NCBI GenBank assembly: GCA_023428755.1
Contig: JAEYWX010000012.1
Coordinates: 248,001 to 312,000 of the forward strand
DNA length: 64,000 nt
Direction of reading: 5' to 3'
Source: Bacteroidota bacterium
GTDB taxonomy: Bacteria > Bacteroidota > Bacteroidia > Chitinophagales > Chitinophagaceae
How positions within the stretch are numbered: the stretch's first letter is position 1; each line of letters begins with the position of its first letter. The notes below the pieces were generated by a model. The model did not search any database. It was not told the DNA's origin and was given only the letters and a program-made list of their open reading frames with translations. Shown here piece by piece: positions 51,663 to 60,170 of the stretch. The position numbers and the translations under genes were made by a program.

Positions 51663-52562
51663 TTATTGTAATACCGCATTCGCTTTTGCCCGTTGCATTG
51701 CTTTTTCTGCACGCTTGAATGCTAATTGCTTTTTGTAGTTGAACCATTTTTGTCCACGGATCTTGAACATGATGTCATCGAATTTGCGCTGGAGTGTTAC
51801 ATTCCATAAACCGGTTAAGATAGTGCCAACACTGGCGCCAATGGTACGCACCGATAAACCAAACCCACCTTCCGCATATTCAATGTGGTGCCAGTATCCG
51901 CTGGGCATATACAAGGTATCACCATATTCCAGTATTCCGGTTACACCTTTTGCATATTGCATGGCAGGGTATGTTTCGAAATCGGGTTTATCAATATCAA
52001 CCAAACCATGTACGTTAAATGGAAGACGATACAGGAAATCGCTCTGATCGGGCGGAAACAACACCACCCGGCGTTTTCCTGCAAACTGTGTAAGGAACAC
52101 GTTGCTCATGTCAATATCCATGTGCATACGGGTTACCGAATGTTTCGGTCCGAAAAACATGAACGGAATTTTGATGTAGCGGCCAGTGATCTTTGGATAA
52201 CCAAAATCTTTCAGCAGTTCGGGTTTGTGTTTGAAAACAGGGAACAAGAACAAACGCAGATCGGTTGGTTCTTTTTCGATGAGATCGAGATATTCATTGA
52301 ACTTCATTTCAGCATGTGCCACGCTTAATGTTTCGCTGGGATTGGCCTGCTTGGTACTGAAGAGTTTTACTTTAATGTCGCCCATGGATTGTTTGAAATA
52401 ATCCATTGTCCATTTTTCGTAAGCAGGGTACTGTTTCCACAAACCACGCAGAATAACCGGCTTTTGCGGCTTCAGATAGTTCTCGGTAAACTCTTTACGG
52501 GTAATGGTAGTTCCGTCAACAATAGGAATTGGTGTATCAATATTCATCTTCATATTTGCCAC
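51663..52562 (-). CDS. JmjC/cupin-like 2-oxoglutarate dioxygenase
   Basis: A 299-residue protein with a cupin-8/JmjC fold. The metal ligands are H147 and D149 (MHMDIDM) and H225 or H226 (YWHHIEY), fitting the HxD...H triad. Relatives hydroxylate proteins or small molecules using 2-oxoglutarate and iron. The start at 52562 is followed by two more methionines (52553 and 52547), and the promoter box at 52589-52596 supports a start near here. The gene stands alone between terminators or strand changes. The substrate is unknown. Confidence 0.82.
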   Translation of the reverse strand: MANMKMNIDTPIPIVDGTTITRKEFTENYLKPQKPVILRGLWKQYPAYEKWTMDYFKQSMGDIKVKLFSTKQANPSETLSVAHAEMKFNEYLDLIEKEPTDLRLFLFPVFKHKPELLKDFGYPKITGRYIKIPFMFFGPKHSVTRMHMDIDMSNVFLTQFAGKRRVVLFPPDQSDFLYRLPFNVHGLVDIDKPDFETYPAMQYAKGVTGILEYGDTLYMPSGYWHHIEYAEGGFGLSVRTIGASVGTILTGLWNVTLQRKFDDIMFKIRGQKWFNYKKQLAFKRAEKAMQRAKANAVLQ

Positions 52563-52588
52563 TTTTTACATTTCCTTCTAAGGAGGCA

Positions 52589-52596
52589 CAAATTTA
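52589..52596 (-). promoter_or_regulatory. Promoter -7 box for the JmjC/cupin gene
   Basis: The minus strand reads TAAATTTG, fitting TAnnTTTG, 26 nt before the ATG at 52562. Confidence 0.5.
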
Positions 52597-52707
52597 GGTC
52601 AATTCGGCAAATGGCGTTCGGACAAAAGCTGATAGTTGTCAGACAAAGGGAAAGGCAGCCACATTACCAACAACCAATCGAAGCTCCACCATCCGAAATC
52701 AGATATC

Positions 52708-54117
52708 TCAAAGTTTTTCCCAAACCGATTTTGCAAAATGCTCCAGTGAGGGGTCACGGGCTCCCATGAGCAGCAGTACACAGTCTTCAGTAAAATGCGG
52801 GCGCATGCTTTCAACCAGCTTGTTGCGGTCTTCTACAAAAAATGCCTGTACGCCTTTTGCTTTGAGATCGTTGATGAGATCATTGGCAGAAATATCTTTC
52901 ACCGCTGTACCACCGGCATAAAAAATTTCGCTCATCCAGATTTCATCCTGCGGACGAAGGGCCCTGCTGATCTCTTCCACAAAATCGTGTCGCAGAAACT
53001 TAGTTGGTCCGTAGCCATGCGGCTGAAACCAGGCAATCACTTTATCGGCAATCGGCTGACAGGCTTCGATGCTTGCCGCACATTTGGCGGGGTTATGTGC
53101 ATAGTCATCGATCAACCATACCTTATTCTTTTGCCCGATAATCTGGTGACGACGGTAAATACCTTCATAGTTTTTCAACGCTTCGGCTGCAGTGCTTAAC
53201 GGAACGCCAATAAGATTAGCGACTGTTGCTGCGGCGAGGGCGTTTTCCATGTTGTGGCGGCCAAGGGCGTGAAGTATGAATGATGAGTGATCAGTGATGA
53301 GTGGTTGCCCTCCGTTTTTTTGAATATTGAATGAAATACTAAAACCGTCCTGTATAAAATCTGTTGCATGATAAGCTGCATCATCGCCAGCATCAACTGA
53401 AAAATTATGTGCAGGATTGGCTGATAATTTTTTTGCTAATGCATGCGATTGGTTCACCACAAAAAACTGTGTTGTATTCTTTTTAAACTGATCGAATACA
53501 TCCATCAACACATCAATTTCTTTGTGGTCTTTATCGATGTTGAGTAGTAATCCAACCTCGGGTGTGTAGTTGACAATGCTGCCATCGCTTTCATCGGCTT
53601 CAATCACCAGCCAATCGCCGCTGCCCACTTTTGCATTGCCAATCTTCCCTTCTTTAATAATACTGGTGAGCCCGGCACCACTGATGATGCTTGGCTGCAT
53701 ACCTGCATGCTGCAGAATATCAAACAACATCGCACTGGTGGTTGATTTACCACTGGTACCGCCAACGGCAATCGTCTTTTTACTTCTTGCAATAATAGCC
53801 AGTAGTTCTGCACGCTTAATGATGGGAATGTTGAGCTGTTTGGCTTTGATCACTTCTTCAACGGTATCCTCCACAGCTGTTGACACAACAACAAGATCGG
53901 TTGCGGTACTTATGCCTTCGCCATTCTGTAAAAAGCAATGGATACCTTCTGCTTCGAGTTTTTCTTTTGTTTCGTTGGGCTCGCCGGGATGAAAATAACG
54001 GTCGCTGCCGCTTACTTCTTTACTAATGCCTTTTAAGTATTGTGCAATGGCGCTCATGCCTGTACCGGCAACACCGATGAAGAAAACATTGTTGAAATCG
54101 TTGATGGATTTAATCAT
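52708..54117 (-). CDS. Mur ligase family protein (MurC/Mpl-like)
   Basis: A 469-residue ligase with the three Mur domains: an N-terminal nucleotide-sugar domain (FFIGVAGTGMSAIAQYL), a central ATP domain, and a C-terminal domain (DDYAHNPAK). The phosphate loop reads GGTSGKSTT (about 118-126), where MurC and Mpl normally have GTHGKTTT. Such enzymes link UDP-MurNAc with L-alanine or a peptide. It lies away from the dcw cluster, so a recycling ligase or a paralogue with a new substrate is possible. Confidence 0.8.
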   Translation of the reverse strand: MIKSINDFNNVFFIGVAGTGMSAIAQYLKGISKEVSGSDRYFHPGEPNETKEKLEAEGIHCFLQNGEGISTATDLVVVSTAVEDTVEEVIKAKQLNIPIIKRAELLAIIARSKKTIAVGGTSGKSTTSAMLFDILQHAGMQPSIISGAGLTSIIKEGKIGNAKVGSGDWLVIEADESDGSIVNYTPEVGLLLNIDKDHKEIDVLMDVFDQFKKNTTQFFVVNQSHALAKKLSANPAHNFSVDAGDDAAYHATDFIQDGFSISFNIQKNGGQPLITDHSSFILHALGRHNMENALAAATVANLIGVPLSTAAEALKNYEGIYRRHQIIGQKNKVWLIDDYAHNPAKCAASIEACQPIADKVIAWFQPHGYGPTKFLRHDFVEEISRALRPQDEIWMSEIFYAGGTAVKDISANDLINDLKAKGVQAFFVEDRNKLVESMRPHFTEDCVLLLMGARDPSLEHFAKSVWEKL

Positions 54118-54144
54118 AAAATACGCTGTATAAAAAGCGGTTAT

Positions 54145-55425
54145 TTAATTTATAATTCTGAAGCTGTATGTTAAAAATAAATGCCCTTTCCTTAAGGGAG
54201 GGAAAAAATCAGTATTTATCAGATTGACAGGCGGCAGGAAACTAAAGTGAATTTTGTTTCTTCCAAATACAACACCTGATCCTAAATTAAGGTGAAAGTT
54301 AAACGGTTTGTCATCGATAATAGCATTTTGTATTACAGTCGATGTTGACGATGGATTGCCTGCACTATAGTTTTTTCTGATAGCCGCACCAAATAAGTTT
54401 GAGTTATTTGCTGTAAATCCCACCGAAATACCTGGCTGTAAATAAAACTTTACGTCTGCGGCCGGATTTATTATAATTACAGGAGACAATGAAACTAAAA
54501 CCATTTTTTGTTCGAGCTTATATAGTTCTTCTCTTGTTGTGGATGTTAGTCCGTCAGTAGTTGAGTCTCGTCGCATTTCATCGAAATTGAACGAACTATA
54601 AAGTACTGAAGCCTGTACCTGAAATCTTCCTTTTGTTCTGGGAAACGAATAATTAAAATCTATACCAAGCAGTGGTTTTATCTGATTACTGGTATTAAAG
54701 GTAAACGAAGGTGTAAAGAAAGCGCCTTCAAATGTGGAAGGCCAAATTGTATAATTGATGCCGGCAACAATACCTATCGATACTTTTTGCTTTTTTATAC
54801 TATAATTAGTTACACCCGATTCTTGATTTATAGCCTGCACAAGGCGTGCAATATCTTTACTATTATAACTTAAGTTGGCGAACCATTTTTCTGTACGGTT
54901 TATTACATTGTATTTTGTACATAAAGCTCTTAGCTGAGCTTTGTAAACATTGTCTTCCTCCAACGAATTCTGATTTAATTTAACTCGATAAATCAATTCT
55001 CGGGTAATGCCATCGCCATCTTCAGTAAAAAAATAGTTTCGCTGTTTTTCCACAAGCTCATATAAAGAAACAGTTCCGGATTCAATTACCTGAACAAATG
55101 CTTCTTTCGTTACTACTTCATTACTGAAATCTGAAGGAGCCAATGTGTATTCAATTGGATTTGTATGTACAGTAATTTTTCTTTTCCTGTAATGAACGAT
55201 ACCCGGCAAGCCAAATCCATTTACATCAGCAATTGTTAAAACAATATCACCTTCGTTAGCATGTACTGTCACGGATGCTGGCGTTAGATTTCCTTTTTTG
55301 AAACTAATAGCAGAAAATACTGTATCTCCGGAAGGTTGAATATAATATCCAGTTTCTTTTACCTGGGCATAACTGCAAATGCTGATAAAAAAAAGGAAAA
55401 CGATGTAGAGAATGTGTTTAAGCAT
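54145..55425 (-). CDS. Outer-membrane beta-barrel protein of unknown function
   Basis: A 426-residue exported protein with a signal peptide (MLKHILYIVFLFFISICSYAQ). The region 20-180 is soluble and beta-rich. From about 205 onward, alternating strands (VSIGIVAGINYTI, PLLGIDFNYSF, GRFQVQASVLYSSF) and a final LFLTYSFRIIN with a terminal aromatic strand indicate an outer-membrane barrel of the PorT/OMP_b-brl type. It lies between the deacetylase and the Mur ligase genes on the same strand, with small gaps. Function unknown. Confidence 0.65.
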   Translation of the reverse strand: MLKHILYIVFLFFISICSYAQVKETGYYIQPSGDTVFSAISFKKGNLTPASVTVHANEGDIVLTIADVNGFGLPGIVHYRKRKITVHTNPIEYTLAPSDFSNEVVTKEAFVQVIESGTVSLYELVEKQRNYFFTEDGDGITRELIYRVKLNQNSLEEDNVYKAQLRALCTKYNVINRTEKWFANLSYNSKDIARLVQAINQESGVTNYSIKKQKVSIGIVAGINYTIWPSTFEGAFFTPSFTFNTSNQIKPLLGIDFNYSFPRTKGRFQVQASVLYSSFNFDEMRRDSTTDGLTSTTREELYKLEQKMVLVSLSPVIIINPAADVKFYLQPGISVGFTANNSNLFGAAIRKNYSAGNPSSTSTVIQNAIIDDKPFNFHLNLGSGVVFGRNKIHFSFLPPVNLINTDFFPPLRKGHLFLTYSFRIIN

Positions 55426-55445
55426 AACAGCAAAATAAATACAGA

Positions 55446-56123
55446 TTAGTTATCAAACAACTGGCTGACGGTCTTAAATTCATAGCCAGTGTTTCTCAAT
55501 GTATTAATCAATTCATGCAAACGATCATAGAACTTATCGCTTCGTCTTGGATCAGTGCCAATATGCAGCAGCAGAATAAACCCGTTTAAGCCTGCTGGTT
55601 TTGTTTGTTCATAATTGAGAATGGATTGGAATATAGCTTCGCTGCTTTGGTAATTCTTCAGCTCCGGCCAGGTATAATCAGCAGCTGATCTAGTTCCCGG
55701 TGAATAGTTAATGAGCTGCAAACCCATTTCTTTCGTCCATGCTGCAATGGAATCGTTATACCATTCGTAAGGCGGCAAAAAGAAAGTTGCATTTGTTTTG
55801 CTGACGCCGAACTTTTTCATCTCTGCATAATTCTGTATTAAATCGTTTTTGAATTGCTGTTTTGTTACAAGCAAACTATCACGCTTATTCCAATCAGCAT
55901 ATAACAAATGCTGATCTGAATGGGCACCGAGATAATGTCCTTCCTTCTTCAACTGCTGAATAAGTGCTGTAAATTTTTTGTTGCGATAAAAATGTCCTGT
56001 AAAGAAAAACGATGCTTTGATGTTTTGCTGTTGCAATGTTTGTAAAATGCTTGTTCCGCCATCTGCAAATTCATGACCTGTGAACACCAGTGCCAGTTCT
56101 TTCTTTGTTGTATCGCCACGCAC
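55446..56123 (-). CDS. Polysaccharide deacetylase (NodB) domain, frame shared with GH9 by -1 shift
   Basis: A 225-codon frame encoding a NodB-type carbohydrate esterase domain. Visible motifs are HSDQH (the metal histidines), FFLPPYEWYN, SPGTRSAADYTW and LLLHIGTD. The first motif reads FTGHEFADG rather than the usual TFDDG type, so one metal aspartate appears replaced by His. The frame has only a GTG start (56123), no ATG and no signal peptide. It remains open upstream past the GH9 stop to about 56240, and residues before the GTG (GGFRYDRDAI) look like domain sequence. So it is more likely translated as the tail of the GH9 protein by a -1 frameshift at 56168-56174. Confidence 0.7.
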   Translation of the reverse strand: MRGDTTKKELALVFTGHEFADGGTSILQTLQQQNIKASFFFTGHFYRNKKFTALIQQLKKEGHYLGAHSDQHLLYADWNKRDSLLVTKQQFKNDLIQNYAEMKKFGVSKTNATFFLPPYEWYNDSIAAWTKEMGLQLINYSPGTRSAADYTWPELKNYQSSEAIFQSILNYEQTKPAGLNGFILLLHIGTDPRRSDKFYDRLHELINTLRNTGYEFKTVSQLFDN

Positions 56124-56147
56124 AATGGCATCACGGTCGTATCGAAA

Positions 56148-56192
56148 GCCTCCTGCGGAGGCGTTTACTTTTTTGGCTTGCTCTGCGCCTCC
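56148..56192 (-). promoter_or_regulatory. Candidate programmed -1 ribosomal frameshift signal
   Basis: On the minus strand the elements come in this order: GGAGG (56192-56188), 13 nt, the slippery heptamer A AAA AAG in frame (56174-56168), the GH9 stop TAA (56167-56165), and a hairpin GCCTCC-GCA-GGAGGC (56162-56148) starting 5 nt after the heptamer. Three A-T pairs can extend the stem past a bulged C. This is the dnaX arrangement. The -1 frame continues as GTA AAC GCC into the deacetylase. Confidence 0.6.
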
Positions 56193-57994
56193 ATCGCTGC
56201 CAGCAAATAGATCAATGACGCCGTGCCATCCATGGTTGGTTCATTGGTACTGTAATCACCATAGTCATCATGATAGACTGCTAACTCACTTTGAAATTGT
56301 TCGTATTCATCGGGCTGGTACAATTTCAATCCTATTAAGTTTTTGAAAATACTATTGTACACCGGACCATCTACCAAACCACCATCGATGGGATAATTTT
56401 TCAAGTGAGTAAATGCACTGTGCGGATCAACAGGTGTATCGCCCCAGCTTGGTAAACCGTACACCATACTGGTACCCCATGGATTGCAACCAAACAGCCA
56501 ATCGATATTTGCCTGTTCTAATTGTTCAAATTGCCGGTCGTTGGTTAATTCCTTGTACCAATAACATTGCATGGCAAATGATACGGTTAAGTTGTTGCTG
56601 CACCAGATGAATGGCACACCCCGATAGAATGCATTTTTTTTGGCCTTGCTCCAAACACGACTAATGCCTTCTTTATAAAAACTGATGATCGTATTGTGAT
56701 CGTTTAAGAAACGAGACTGCCATGTTGAAAGTTCTTTTAATAATTTGGCTGTTTCATAATGACCAATATTTACGAACGGATACCATTGATAGTGTTCTGC
56801 AGTGTCTTTTCCCATCCATGGAGAGATTGGTTCTTTTAAAGGGTAATTCATTATTCCATCAAAGTAGTTAGCACAATCAATCCCTCTTTTTGCTCGCATA
56901 TTTGTTATTGATGACCATGCAAGTTCCATGTCATCAGTCCAGTTTTCTTCAGCATAGATATATGGCGCTTTTACTGAAGCTGTTTGAGTAACGCCTAACT
57001 TTTTTTCACCAAAGTTGAATGCAGAATTTGACTTACTATATAAAAGTGAAGAATATGCGGAATCAATTTTATTAAAAACAAGATTCCCCAACGCAAACGC
57101 ACTTGCAAACTTTGCAGCAGTTGAACTTGTTCCGGTGGTATTGTTCAAAAATTTCCCCCGCTGTTGTTTTTCGCCAGTAATAAAATACACTGGTCTTTGA
57201 AAACCTCTTCCGTATTGTGAATCCATTTTTGGAATTCGCATACTGATATGATCTCTGTCATCACCCAACTGGTTAAACATCCAATCATCACGTGGATGCA
57301 TTTTCATCAGCCAGTCTAATCCCCATTTGGCTTCATCCAAAACATCAGGCAAATTGTTTTTTCCATCCAGCCCGTTTGCCAGCTTTTCATCAGTAAACAC
57401 ATGTGGAAAATCACGATACGCCATTAACAAATGATACGTTGCATTGGCACTGGTGGTGGAGTATTGCAGGTAATCACTTGCATCGTGCCAGCCACCGCTT
57501 ACATCAATGAATGTACTGTCGGGCAAACCTGCTGCTGCTCCGTACAATGTGTACCCATCCTGTGTATGACAGCTGTCTTTTAAAAACGGATTGAAACCGC
57601 TTCGTTGCTGGCGCATATAACGTAAACAAAAATCCGCAGCTCCTTTGTACACATCTTCCCCAATGGTAAACACAGGCGATTTTGTGTTGCGTGTTTGTAA
57701 ATAATATTTCCCTGGCTGTTGAAACCCGGAGAAATTCATTCGTTGTGTTTGTTCAAACGGGCCGTATTTTCCAAAGCCGCTACTGGGTTTACCGGTAAAC
57801 ACAGGTTTGTTGGTTTCTGCATCGATCAATTGAAACGATCCGATGGGATTATTTTCTTTACTGCACCAAACCGCCACTTTTATTCCGGTTGGTGTGTAGC
57901 CAAGCTGATTGATGCGGATCCATGCCGTTGATTCTTGTTTAACAGAAAAACCAACAGAACAACAAACGAAAAGAAATAACGAAAGATTCTTCAT
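56165..57994 (-). CDS. Glycoside hydrolase family 9 (cellulase-like)
   Basis: A 609-residue exported glycosidase. A signal peptide (MKNLSLFLFVCCSVGFSV) is followed by an Ig-like cellulase N-terminal domain at about 25-112 (WIRINQLGYTPTGIKVAVW) and an (alpha/alpha)6-barrel GH9 domain. Catalytic residues are D171 and D174 (GGWHDASDY), and the acid is E585 (STNEPTMDG). It hydrolyses beta-1,4-glucans or related glycans by inversion. The frame stops at CCA AAA AAG TAA, a slippery stop from which the ribosome could shift into the deacetylase frame to give an 849-residue fusion. Confidence 0.88.
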   Translation of the reverse strand: MKNLSLFLFVCCSVGFSVKQESTAWIRINQLGYTPTGIKVAVWCSKENNPIGSFQLIDAETNKPVFTGKPSSGFGKYGPFEQTQRMNFSGFQQPGKYYLQTRNTKSPVFTIGEDVYKGAADFCLRYMRQQRSGFNPFLKDSCHTQDGYTLYGAAAGLPDSTFIDVSGGWHDASDYLQYSTTSANATYHLLMAYRDFPHVFTDEKLANGLDGKNNLPDVLDEAKWGLDWLMKMHPRDDWMFNQLGDDRDHISMRIPKMDSQYGRGFQRPVYFITGEKQQRGKFLNNTTGTSSTAAKFASAFALGNLVFNKIDSAYSSLLYSKSNSAFNFGEKKLGVTQTASVKAPYIYAEENWTDDMELAWSSITNMRAKRGIDCANYFDGIMNYPLKEPISPWMGKDTAEHYQWYPFVNIGHYETAKLLKELSTWQSRFLNDHNTIISFYKEGISRVWSKAKKNAFYRGVPFIWCSNNLTVSFAMQCYWYKELTNDRQFEQLEQANIDWLFGCNPWGTSMVYGLPSWGDTPVDPHSAFTHLKNYPIDGGLVDGPVYNSIFKNLIGLKLYQPDEYEQFQSELAVYHDDYGDYSTNEPTMDGTASLIYLLAAMEAQSKPKK

Positions 57995-58033
57995 GGCATC
58001 AAGTTAATGAATTTTCATTGCAGCTGTTTTCTC

Positions 58034-58041
58034 TACCTTTG
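58034..58041 (+). promoter_or_regulatory. Promoter -7 box for the FAH-family gene
   Basis: TACCTTTG fits TAnnTTTG exactly. It leaves a leader of about 120 nt before the ATG at 58167, unusually long for this window. Confidence 0.55.
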
Positions 58042-58073
58042 GCTCTCTTCAAAAAACGAATTGCATGAACTGA

Positions 58074-58129
58074 GCCATAAAAATCATCGGGAAATTTATA
58101 CAAGTAACAACGATGCTGATTTTTATGGC
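58074..58129 (+). promoter_or_regulatory. Long inverted repeat in the leader of the FAH-family gene
   Basis: Arms GCCATAAAAATCA (58074-58086) and TGATTTTTATGGC (58117-58129) are perfect 13-base complements separated by 30 nt; TCG/CGA extends the stem after a 3-nt bulge. No T-run follows. It could be an RNA switch, an attenuator or a spaced operator. Confidence 0.45.
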
Positions 58130-58166
58130 GAACAACATATGACTAACTAAAAATGAAAATAAACAT

Positions 58167-59177
58167 ATGAAATTGATCTCCTACTTAAAAGATGAACACG
58201 AACAGTTAGCTGCATTGCACAATGGAATGGTATATGATATGGATACATTGCATCCCGACCTGCCAACCAGCATGAATATGTTTCTGCAGTATTGGGATGA
58301 GTATCTTGAGCTGGCACAGGCAAGTTTAAAAGCGGTGCAGGAAGGCAGACTGATGCCGGGCAACGCACAGCGTATTGAGGATTTGCAATTACTTGCTCCC
58401 GTACCTATGCCGCCGAGCTGCAGAGATGGTTATGCGTTTCGTCAGCATGTGGAAGCCGCCAGGAGAAACCGAAAGGTGGACATGATTGCTGAGTTTGATC
58501 AATACCCCATTTTTTATTTTACGAATCATCACAGCATACAAGGTCCGGGTGAGGTGCGTTGCATGCCCGATCATTTTGAAAAGCTCGACTTTGAATTGGA
58601 AGTGGCCATTGTTATCAGCAAACACGGACGTAACATTCGTGCAGAAGAAGCAGATGAATACATTGCAGGTTTGATGATCATGAACGATTTGAGTGCTCGT
58701 CGACTGCAAATGGAAGAGATGCTGCTGAATCTTGGTCCGGCGAAAGGGAAAGATTTCTCAACCTTGATCGGTCCTTGGTTGGTTACACTTGATGAATTGC
58801 AAGCGTTTGTTGTTCCGGCAAAAGAAAACCACGTTGGTCTCAACTGGAATTTAAATATGAAGTGTTGGGTGAATGGTGTGCAGGTGAGTGCAGGCAATGT
58901 AGCAGATATGAATTGGACCTTTGCAGAAATTATTGAACGGGCGAGTTATGGTGTGGATCTTTATCCCGGTGATGTCATCGGCAGCGGCACGGTTGGCACC
59001 GGTTGTTTCTTGGAGCTCAACGGCACCGGCAAACTCAACGATCCGAATTATACCGAGCAATGGTTACAGGAAGGCGATGTGGTAGAAATGGAAATTGATG
59101 GATTGGGACGATTGAGTAATACGATGGTGAGGGAGGAGGATGATTTTTCGATTTTAGCGAAGAAGAAAAATATATAA
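58167..59177 (+). CDS. Fumarylacetoacetate hydrolase family protein
   Basis: A 336-residue cytoplasmic enzyme of the FAH superfamily. The C-terminal metal site is visible in DFELEVAIVISKHG (acidic ligands), the family segment GLMIMNDLSARRLQ and the signature GDVIGSGTVGTG. It probably cleaves a C-C bond in an aromatic-acid or related pathway, such as fumarylacetoacetate in tyrosine degradation. The next gene, a flavin-reductase-like protein, is also often seen beside such pathways. The substrate is not certain. Its leader holds a long inverted repeat. Confidence 0.85.
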   Translation: MKLISYLKDEHEQLAALHNGMVYDMDTLHPDLPTSMNMFLQYWDEYLELAQASLKAVQEGRLMPGNAQRIEDLQLLAPVPMPPSCRDGYAFRQHVEAARRNRKVDMIAEFDQYPIFYFTNHHSIQGPGEVRCMPDHFEKLDFELEVAIVISKHGRNIRAEEADEYIAGLMIMNDLSARRLQMEEMLLNLGPAKGKDFSTLIGPWLVTLDELQAFVVPAKENHVGLNWNLNMKCWVNGVQVSAGNVADMNWTFAEIIERASYGVDLYPGDVIGSGTVGTGCFLELNGTGKLNDPNYTEQWLQEGDVVEMEIDGLGRLSNTMVREEDDFSILAKKKNI

Positions 59178-59232
59178 CCACAGAGATACAAAGAGCACAG
59201 AGATTCTCTGCGTACTCTGTGCTCTCTGTGTG
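59178..59232. repeat. CACAGAG/CTCTGTG inverted-repeat element
   Basis: A 55-bp palindromic element made of CACAGAG and CTCTGTG units between the stop of the FAH gene and the next start. The core stem AGAGCACAGAG/CTCTGTGCTCT (59092 offset: 59192-59202 with 59215-59225) is perfect and has a 12-nt loop. It resembles short dispersed palindromes common in bacterial intergenic regions. Confidence 0.6.
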
Positions 59233-59244
59233 AAAACTGATAAC

Positions 59245-60129
59245 ATGATAATTGATTTATCTACATTAAACCCCATGCAAAAACAACAATGGCTGCAACA
59301 TGCTGTTGCGCCGCGGCCTGTTTGTTTTGCATCAACAATTGATAAAGAAGGAAACGTCAACCTCAGTCCGTTTAGCTTCTTCAATTTGTTTTCTTCCAAT
59401 CCGCCGATTGTGGTGTTTTCGCCAGCACGAAGAGTGAGAGATAATTCTACCAAGCACACATTGGAAAATGTATTGGAAGTACCGGAAGTGGTGATCAATA
59501 TTGTGGATTATGATATGGTGCAGCAAACAAGTTTGGCAAGTTGCGAATTTCCAAAAGGCACGAACGAATTCATCAAAGCAGGATTTACACAGGAAGCTGC
59601 ATCGTTGGTAAAACCGCCCATGGTAAAAGAAAGCAAAGTGAAAATGGAATGCAAAGTAGTGGAAGTAAAACCGCTGGGCAACGAAGGTGGTGCTGGCAAC
59701 CTGGTGATTTGCGAAGTATTGCGCATGCATGTAGATGACAGTATTCTCAATGCAGAAGGAACCATGATCGATCAACGCAAACTGCAGCTGGTTGCACGCC
59801 TCGGCGGCGATTGGTATTGCAAAGTTGATGAGCAGAGTTTGTTTCATGTTGCAAAACCCAATACACAACTCGGTATTGGTATTGATGCATTGCCCGAAAC
59901 AATCCGCAACAGTGCTGTTCTTACCGGTAATAATCTTGGTCAGTTAGCGAATGTGCACGACTACCCAACAGTTGATGCGACGTTTGAAGATGAACGCTTA
60001 AAAAATATCATTCAGTACTTCTCCATCAATCCCGATGAGATGGATAAGGAGTTGCACACGTATGCTAAGGAATTACTCGATGCCGGAAAAGTAACCGAAG
60101 CCTGGCAGGTGTTGCTGGCGGATAGTTAA
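59245..60129 (+). CDS. Flavin reductase-like FMN-binding protein
   Basis: A 294-residue protein with the split-barrel FMN-binding fold of the flavoredoxin family. Family marks are PRPVCFASTIDKEGNVNLSPFSFFN near 22-46, the FSPARRVRDNSTKHT segment and the later VICEVLRMHVDD strand. The C-terminal 100 residues extend beyond the barrel. The ATG at 59245 is chosen; a GTG at 59230 lies inside the repeat element. It follows the FAH gene and may act in the same pathway, for example by supplying reduced flavin, but that is inferred. Confidence 0.82.
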   Translation: MIIDLSTLNPMQKQQWLQHAVAPRPVCFASTIDKEGNVNLSPFSFFNLFSSNPPIVVFSPARRVRDNSTKHTLENVLEVPEVVINIVDYDMVQQTSLASCEFPKGTNEFIKAGFTQEAASLVKPPMVKESKVKMECKVVEVKPLGNEGGAGNLVICEVLRMHVDDSILNAEGTMIDQRKLQLVARLGGDWYCKVDEQSLFHVAKPNTQLGIGIDALPETIRNSAVLTGNNLGQLANVHDYPTVDATFEDERLKNIIQYFSINPDEMDKELHTYAKELLDAGKVTEAWQVLLADS

Positions 60130-60170
60130 ACGTTCTGTAAGTAACTTCAGTCGTTAAAGTAAGTTTACAT

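Noticed and set aside
59332..59868. 178-codon minus-strand open frame
   Set aside because: It is antisense to the flavin reductase-like gene and is rich in His and Phe, a typical shadow composition.
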